A DNA stretch of 54,671 nt from Bacillota bacterium (GTDB lineage Bacteria > Bacillota > Clostridia > Saccharofermentanales > UBA5734): positions 1 through 54,671 of the forward strand of contig JAKPNJ010000098.1 of assembly GCA_029548445.1 (NCBI GenBank), read 5' to 3'. The position numbers were made by a program, and so were the translations under genes. Positions within the stretch are counted from its first letter, which is position 1. Each line of letters starts with the position of its first letter. Below are positions 50,087 to 54,671 of the stretch, piece after piece. The notes below the pieces were generated by a model. It made no database searches, was not told the origin of the DNA, and was given only the letters and a program-made list of their open reading frames with translations.

Positions 50087-51430
50087 ATGCCGCTGTTTGA
50101 GGGCTTGTCCGGCAAGCTGCAGGAAATTGCCGCCCGGATGCGGGGAAAGGTCCGGGTGTCCGAACAGGACATCCGGGACATGATGCGGGAAATCCGCCTG
50201 GCCCTGCTGGAAGCCGACGTGAATTACCAGGTGGCCCGCCGGTTCGTCGAGGAGGCCTCCGCCCGATGCCTCGGGTCCGATGTCCTGGAAGGGCTGAATC
50301 CGGGGCAACAGGTGGTCAAGATCGTCCATGACACCCTGGTTGACACCCTGCGCCGCCAGTCGGGCAAGCTGCAGGTGTCTCCCAGCGGCTTTACCACGTA
50401 CCTCCTGGTCGGCCTCCAGGGATCCGGCAAGACCACCACGGCCGCCAAGCTGGCCCTTTACCTGCGGAAGAAGGGCAAAAAGCCCATGCTCGCCTCCGTG
50501 GACGTCCATCGTCCCGCCGCGGCGCGGCAGCTGGAAGTACTGGCGAAGCAGGTGGACATCCCCTGCCTGGTGGATCCCGACGAGAAGGATGCGGCTGCCC
50601 TGGCCCGCCGGGTCTCGGAAAGGGCCCGCTACCTGCTTCATGACACACTGATCGTCGATACCGCCGGGCGCATGACGGTGGATGCGGACCTCATGGAAGA
50701 ACTCCGACGGATCTCGGCCGTGCTCAAGCCCACGGAAACCCTGCTGGTGGTGGATGCCATGATCGGCCAGGAATCGGTGGCCATCGCCACCGCCTTCCAG
50801 GAGCAGGTCGGCATCGACGGCACCATCATGACCAAGCTGGACGGCGACGCCAGGGGAGGGGCGGCCCTGTCCATCGGCAGCGTGACGGGACGTCCCCTTA
50901 AGCTGATCTGTACGGGGGAAAAACTCCCGGACATGGAGGAATTCCATCCGGACCGGATGGCATCCCGGATTCTCGGCATGGGCGATATCCTGTCCCTCAT
51001 CGAGAAAGCCCAGGAAGCCCTGGACGAAAAAAAGGCGCTGGAAACCTTCGACCGGATGCGCCAGAATCGCTTCACCCTCCAGGACATGCTCGACCAGTTC
51101 GTCGAGATGAAAAAGATGGGGCCCCTGGACAAGGTCCTGGACATGTTGCCCGGCATGGGGAAAAAGCCCGTCGACGCCTCCCAGGTGGACCCCCGGGCCA
51201 TCGACCGGAGCCTGGCGATCCTTCGTTCCATGACCCGGCGGGAGCGGATGGAGCCGTCGCTTCTCAACGCCAGTCGCCGCAAGCGGATAGCGTCCGGTTC
51301 CGGCACCACGGTCCAGGAAGTGAACCGGCTTGTCCGCCAGTATGAAGAGGCGTCCGCCATGATGAAACGCTTTGCGTCGCTTTCAAAAGGCAAGCGGAAG
51401 GGCGCCGGGTTCCCCGGCCTGCCGTTCTGA
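50087..51430 (+). CDS. ffh: Signal recognition particle protein Ffh
   Basis: The protein is 447 aa. The N domain carries EADVNYQVARRFV. The G domain has GLQGSGKTTTAAK (from G109), VDVHRPAAARQLE, DTAGRMTVD and TKLDGDARGG. The M domain is Met-rich (GPLDKVLDMLPGMGK, MTRRERMEPSLL) and holds the RNA-binding RIASGSGTTVQEVNRL. Role: binds signal sequences of nascent chains with 4.5S/SRP RNA, which is not in this window. The following 58 nt contain a GTCCGG/CCGGAC stem (51451-51466) before rpsP. Confidence 0.98.
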   Translation: MPLFEGLSGKLQEIAARMRGKVRVSEQDIRDMMREIRLALLEADVNYQVARRFVEEASARCLGSDVLEGLNPGQQVVKIVHDTLVDTLRRQSGKLQVSPSGFTTYLLVGLQGSGKTTTAAKLALYLRKKGKKPMLASVDVHRPAAARQLEVLAKQVDIPCLVDPDEKDAAALARRVSERARYLLHDTLIVDTAGRMTVDADLMEELRRISAVLKPTETLLVVDAMIGQESVAIATAFQEQVGIDGTIMTKLDGDARGGAALSIGSVTGRPLKLICTGEKLPDMEEFHPDRMASRILGMGDILSLIEKAQEALDEKKALETFDRMRQNRFTLQDMLDQFVEMKKMGPLDKVLDMLPGMGKKPVDASQVDPRAIDRSLAILRSMTRRERMEPSLLNASRRKRIASGSGTTVQEVNRLVRQYEEASAMMKRFASLSKGKRKGAGFPGLPF

Positions 51431-51488
51431 CCCTTTTTGATTGATTCCGCGTCCGGCGAACCGGACCCAAGAGAAGGAGGACCCCTGC

Positions 51489-51734
51489 ATGTCCGTCAAG
51501 ATCCGCCTCAAGAGAATCGGAGCCAAGAAGAAGCCGTTCTATCGCGTCGTGGTGGCCGATTCCCGCTTCCCCCGCGATGGCCGTTTCATCGAGGAGATCG
51601 GCCGATATGACCCCCTCAAGGATCCTGCCGAAATCGTGATTGATGGCGAGAAGGCCAGGAAGTGGATTTCCGTCGGTGCCCAACCCACCGATACGGTGCG
51701 GTCGCTCCTGAAGCGGTCCGGCATCCTCACCTGA
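51489..51734 (+). CDS. rpsP: 30S ribosomal protein S16
   Basis: The protein is 81 aa. The start [20 protein letters not shown] is canonical, followed by [22 protein letters not shown] lies 8 nt before the ATG; the frame remains open 16 codons upstream, but without conservation. Role: 30S assembly. It begins the conserved rpsP-khpA-rimM-trmD-rplS block and is probably transcribed with ffh. Confidence 0.98.
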   Translation: MSVKIRLKRIGAKKKPFYRVVVADSRFPRDGRFIEEIGRYDPLKDPAEIVIDGEKARKWISVGAQPTDTVRSLLKRSGILT

Positions 51735-51750
51735 CGGGGAGGGTGCAGCC

Positions 51751-51981
51751 ATGAAGGAATTGCTCCTGATCCTCGCCAGGGCCCTGGTGTCCAAACCCGA
51801 TGCCGTCCTCGTGAACCAGGTGGACCGGGGCCATACCGTGGTGCTGGAACTCCACGTGGCGCCGGACGATGTCGGCAAGGTCATCGGCAAGCAGGGCCGA
51901 AGGGCCCAGGCCATTCGATCCGTCATGAAGGCCAAGGCCGCCCGTGACGGGAGGAAGGTCATCGTCGACATTATGTCATGA
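51751..51981 (+). CDS. khpA: KH-domain RNA-binding protein KhpA
   Basis: The protein is 76 aa and consists of a single KH domain with the GxxG loop GKQG in DVGKVIGKQGRRAQAIR. Homologues in streptococci and Lactobacillus work with KhpB on cell elongation and small RNAs. GGGGAGGG lies before the ATG. It overlaps rimM by 4 nt. Confidence 0.95.
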   Translation: MKELLLILARALVSKPDAVLVNQVDRGHTVVLELHVAPDDVGKVIGKQGRRAQAIRSVMKAKAARDGRKVIVDIMS

Positions 51982-52502
51982 CGAATCGGCCGACTCATTT
52001 CCTGATTGGACGGATCACGTCTCCCCATGGGCTCGCGGGAGAGGTCCGGCTCCAGCCGCTGACCGACTGGCCCGACCGGATTCGACCTGGCCTGGACTGC
52101 TTCCTGACCGATGCAGGCCAAACAACCCGACAACCGGTCCGGATCCGATCGGTCCGTGCGACCGGGGACCGTCTTCTTGTGCTGTTCGAAGGCGTGGCGG
52201 GCCGGGATGCGGCGGAGGCCCTGCGGGGCCGCTTCCTCTCCATTGACCGGAAGGATGCCGTTTCCCTGCCGGAAAACAGCTACTACATTTCAGACCTGCT
52301 GGGCAGCCGTGTGGAAGATGAGAGGGGAGAACCGGTGGGTCTCCTGTCCGATGTCCTTCGGACCGGCGCCAACGACGTCTATGTCGTGGAACGGCCGGGC
52401 GGCTTGCCCGACCTGCTTCTTCCGGCTATCCGGCAGGTGATCCTCTCGATCCGGGTCGATAAGGGACGCATAGTGGTCCGGCTCCCGGAGGACACGGCAT
52501 GA
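51978..52502 (+). CDS. rimM: Ribosome maturation factor RimM
   Basis: The protein is 174 aa. The N-terminal beta-barrel has IGRITSPHGLAGEVRLQPL, the family signature. A PRC-barrel follows (YYISDLLGSRVEDERGEPVG and GANDVYVVE). Role: 30S head assembly, partnering S19. It is coupled to khpA and trmD by ATGA overlaps on both sides. Confidence 0.96.
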   Translation: MTNRPTHFLIGRITSPHGLAGEVRLQPLTDWPDRIRPGLDCFLTDAGQTTRQPVRIRSVRATGDRLLVLFEGVAGRDAAEALRGRFLSIDRKDAVSLPENSYYISDLLGSRVEDERGEPVGLLSDVLRTGANDVYVVERPGGLPDLLLPAIRQVILSIRVDKGRIVVRLPEDTA

Positions 52503-53248
52503 CGATCACGGTCCTGACGCTGTTTCCCGACATGATCCGCGCCATCGCCCGGGAAAGTATCCTGGGACGCGCCCTCAAGGCCGGCCTGTTTCGGCTGGAG
52601 GTCGTGGATATCCGGGACTTCTCGGGGAACCGGTATGGAAAAGTCGACGACGCCTTGTTTGGTGGCGGTACAGGCATGCTGATGATGTGTCAACCCGTCT
52701 ACGATGCGCATCAAAAGGCATTGCAGGATGGGCCATCTCCGGCAAGGACGATTTACCTGTCTCCCAAGGGAGCCCCCCTGACCCAGGGCAAGGTGGAGGC
52801 CCTTTCCGGCGAATCCCACCTGGTCCTGCTGTGCGGCCATTATGAAGGGATCGACCAACGAGTCCTGGACGCCGTGGCGGACGAGGAAATCTCCATTGGC
52901 GACTATGTCCTGACGGGCGGGGAACTGGCCGCCATGGTCGTCGTCGATGCGGTTGCGCGCCGGATTCCGGGCGTGCTGCCCGATGCTGCCGCCTATGAGA
53001 ATGAATCCCATGCGGACGGCTTGCTGGAGCATCCCCAGTACACCCGGCCCTCCGAATGGATGGGCCGTTCGGTCCCCCCGGTGCTGCTGTCCGGACACCA
53101 TGCCCGCATAGTCGAATGGAAGCGGCGCATGTCCCTGGTGGAGACCCTGAGGAAACGGCCCGACCTCCTGGCGTCGGCCAGCCTGTCCGAAGACGACCTC
53201 TTGGCCCTTGAAGAGGAAATCCGTATGGGGGGATCCTCCCCGAAGTGA
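52499..53248 (+). CDS. trmD: tRNA (guanine(37)-N1)-methyltransferase TrmD
   Basis: The protein is 249 aa. VLTLFPDMIRA starts the SPOUT fold. DDALFGGGTGMLMM, LLCGHYEGIDQRVLD and IGDYVLTGGELAAMV form the SAM-binding knot. A C-terminal tRNA-binding domain includes PPVLLSGHHARI. Role: m1G37 formation, which prevents frameshifting. tRNA-Pro(GGG), a classic TrmD substrate, is encoded in the same window. The rplS promoter begins at its stop codon. Confidence 0.98.
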   Translation: MTITVLTLFPDMIRAIARESILGRALKAGLFRLEVVDIRDFSGNRYGKVDDALFGGGTGMLMMCQPVYDAHQKALQDGPSPARTIYLSPKGAPLTQGKVEALSGESHLVLLCGHYEGIDQRVLDAVADEEISIGDYVLTGGELAAMVVVDAVARRIPGVLPDAAAYENESHADGLLEHPQYTRPSEWMGRSVPPVLLSGHHARIVEWKRRMSLVETLRKRPDLLASASLSEDDLLALEEEIRMGGSSPK

Positions 53249-53277
53249 TTGCACAGGAATCCTTTTCATGCTATATT
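53249..53277 (+). promoter_or_regulatory. Predicted SigA promoter of rplS
   Basis: A -35 TTGCAC (53249-53254) and a -10 TATATT (53272-53277) are separated by 17 bp, starting right after the trmD stop. The leader of about 65 nt could hold an L19 regulatory structure, but I see no clear one. Confidence 0.65.
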
Positions 53278-53349
53278 ACTCCGCGTGATTACGGATGGTC
53301 CGCTGCCGGTTGCGTGCATGAACATCCCTGAAGAGAGGAGGAACGCAAT

Positions 53350-53712
53350 ATGGACATCATCAAGGTGCTCGAACAGGAGCAGCTTCGCGGGGACCTGGCG
53401 CCGCTGGACATCGGCGATTACGTCAAGGTCCACCTCAAGATCAAGGAAGGAAACCGCGAGCGAATCCAGGTCTTCGAAGGGACCGTCATCGCACGCAAGG
53501 GGAAAGGACTCGGCGAAACATTCACTGTCCGCCGCATTTCCTATGGCGTCGGCGTGGAACGGATCCTGCCTGTCCATTCTCCCAAGATCGACCGGATCGA
53601 AACCGTGCGCAAAGGCAAGGTGCGCCGGGCGAAGCTGTACTATCTGCGGGATCGGGTCGGCAAGTCCGCGAAGATCAAGGAGAAACTGGCATCCGCCCCA
53701 AAACGGGGATAA
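53350..53712 (+). CDS. rplS: 50S ribosomal protein L19
   Basis: The protein is 120 aa. [20 protein letters not shown] and [20 protein letters not shown] fit L19 in full, ending [26 protein letters not shown] precedes the ATG. Role: sits at the 30S-50S interface. It has its own promoter and is followed by a terminator, but rbgA, a 50S assembly GTPase, comes next. Confidence 0.98.
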   Translation: MDIIKVLEQEQLRGDLAPLDIGDYVKVHLKIKEGNRERIQVFEGTVIARKGKGLGETFTVRRISYGVGVERILPVHSPKIDRIETVRKGKVRRAKLYYLRDRVGKSAKIKEKLASAPKRG

Positions 53713-53715
53713 AGC

Positions 53716-53749
53716 GGAAGGGGCCCGGAAGCGGGTCCCTTTCCTTATT
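53716..53749 (+). terminator. Terminator after rplS
   Basis: GGAAGGGGCCCG (53716-53727) pairs with CGGGTCCCTTTCC (53732-53744) around a 4-nt loop, and TTATT follows. It would limit, not abolish, read-through into rbgA. Confidence 0.65.
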
Positions 53750-53784
53750 GCCCAATCATCCAGGACCTTCGTCGGAGGAACCGA

Positions 53785-54671
53785 ATGGATATCCAGTGGT
53801 TTCCGGGACATATGGCCAGGACGATGCGCACCCTGCAGGAATCGCTTCCCCAGGCCGACCTGGTCATCGAGACCTGTGATGCCCGCATTCCGTTTTCAAG
53901 CCGCAATCCGGCCCTTGGGGACCTTCTGGGCGCCCGTCCCCGGATGTTGCTGCTCAACAAGGCCGATCTCGCGGATCCCGTCCTGACCCGCCGCTGGCTC
54001 GACCGCCTGAGGAGGGAGGGGATGCCGGCCCTGGCTGCGGACGCCCTGTCCCGGAAAGACCTGCCTCGAATCCGGGCGGAATGCTTCCGGCTGGGTGCCG
54101 AGGTCCTCGAGAAAGCCCGGGCGAAAGGCCGAAAGCCACGGCCTGTCCGTGTCCTGGTCGTGGGGATTCCAAATACGGGAAAGTCGTCCCTGATCAATGC
54201 CCTGTCCGGCCGAAAGGCATTCCAGGTCGAGGACCGCCCCGGTGTGACCCGGGGGCTGCAATGGATTCGCACACCGGACGGACTGGAATTCGGGGATGCC
54301 CCCGGCGTTCTCTGGCCCAGCCTGGGGGCCAGAGGGGTCCAGGTCCGGCTGGCTGCGACCGGTGCGATCAAGGATGCCGTCCTGGACCAGGAAACCCTCG
54401 TCATGGAGGTCCTGGAGCTGCTGCGGGTCCGGTATCCCGAGGCCCTTTGCCGGCGCTTCCGGCTGGAACGGGAAGAGGTGGAAAACCTGGCTCCGCCGGA
54501 CCTTCTGGAGCAGGCTGCCATCCGCCGGGGATGCCTGCTGCCCGGTGCCCGTCCGGACCGACAGCGCTTCTCTGTCCTGTTCCTCGACGACTTGCGGGCC
54601 GAGTTCGAGCGGATTAAGAGCAACAAGAACCAACTGAAACAGTTCCACCAGAAACTTGCCGGGCTGCACTT
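53785..54671 (+). CDS. rbgA: Ribosome biogenesis GTPase RbgA (YlqF), 3'-truncated
   Basis: The frame is open from the ATG (GGAGGA 6 nt upstream) to the end of the window, 295 complete codons. The start IQWFPGHMARTMR is the RbgA signature. The GTPase motifs are circularly permuted: G4 LNKAD (about residue 55) comes before G1 GIPNTGKSS (about 131) and G3 DAPGV (about 172). G3 normally reads DTPG, so the Ala is a mild deviation. A C-terminal helical domain follows and lacks only its last residues, if any. Role: late 50S assembly. The rplS-rbgA order is conserved in Bacillota. Confidence 0.95.
   Translation, partial: MDIQWFPGHMARTMRTLQESLPQADLVIETCDARIPFSSRNPALGDLLGARPRMLLLNKADLADPVLTRRWLDRLRREGMPALAADALSRKDLPRIRAECFRLGAEVLEKARAKGRKPRPVRVLVVGIPNTGKSSLINALSGRKAFQVEDRPGVTRGLQWIRTPDGLEFGDAPGVLWPSLGARGVQVRLAATGAIKDAVLDQETLVMEVLELLRVRYPEALCRRFRLEREEVENLAPPDLLEQAAIRRGCLLPGARPDRQRFSVLFLDDLRAEFERIKSNKNQLKQFHQKLAGLH

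Overview
This is a dense, GC-rich block of bacterial housekeeping chromosome. There is no insertion sequence, prophage, CRISPR array or other obvious mobile element. Gene content and order point to an anaerobic Gram-positive lineage (Bacillota, class Clostridia or a close relative with high GC). The evidence is a SCIFF ranthipeptide precursor with its radical SAM maturase next to yajC, ylxM-ffh, the rpsP-khpA-rimM-trmD-rplS-rbgA order, dnaG-sigA-trmK, a DUF624 membrane protein, and a Gram-positive LexA/DinR box at recA. The assignment is inference from content and order; no marker gene was aligned.

Layout. 1-1752: the end of a TrkA-type potassium-uptake regulator faces ychF. 1913-9540: comM-dprA, then topA-trmFO, then a DUF624 membrane protein. 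9592-11288 (minus strand): dapA-dapB for lysine/diaminopimelate. 11395-16969: queA-tgt (queuosine), yajC, the scfA/scfB ranthipeptide pair, a gamma-carbonic-anhydrase-like protein and an HD-domain protein. 17076-23198: dnaG-sigA-trmK-Nif3 family, RNase P RNA, and a PurM of the long type best known from Bacteroidetes. 23308-26179: rpsO-pnp. 26228-29820: tRNA-Pro(GGG), a GH2 beta-galactosidase and a convergent tRNA-Trp(CCA). 29959-40174: proC-rnhA-nudF-ftsK-ygiQ-folD-cinA-murJ. 40255-43885: recA-recX-rimO-pgsA. 43976-51430: acpP, rnc, smc, ftsY, ylxM, ffh. 51489-54671: rpsP-khpA-rimM-trmD-rplS and a truncated rbgA.

Most neighbours overlap by ATGA/TGATG or lie within a few bases, so translation is probably coupled through long operons. 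Fifteen sigma-70/SigA-like promoters can be read by eye, twelve of them with a 17-bp spacer. Many sit on or beside the stop codon of the upstream gene. Two genes, queA and ylxM, appear to be transcribed as leaderless mRNAs.

The most interesting parts are: the SCIFF locus, with a hairpin plus T-run and 13-bp direct repeats between precursor and maturase; the palindrome that holds both -35 boxes of the divergent dapA/queA promoters; a perfect 12-bp direct repeat just upstream of the acpP promoter; rimO, which seems to need a CTG start and runs 98 nt into pgsA; and hairpins in the rpsO leader and the rpsO-pnp gap that suggest post-transcriptional control. No wholly new system was recognised. The SCIFF pair is a known family, and the unreported aspects here are regulatory.
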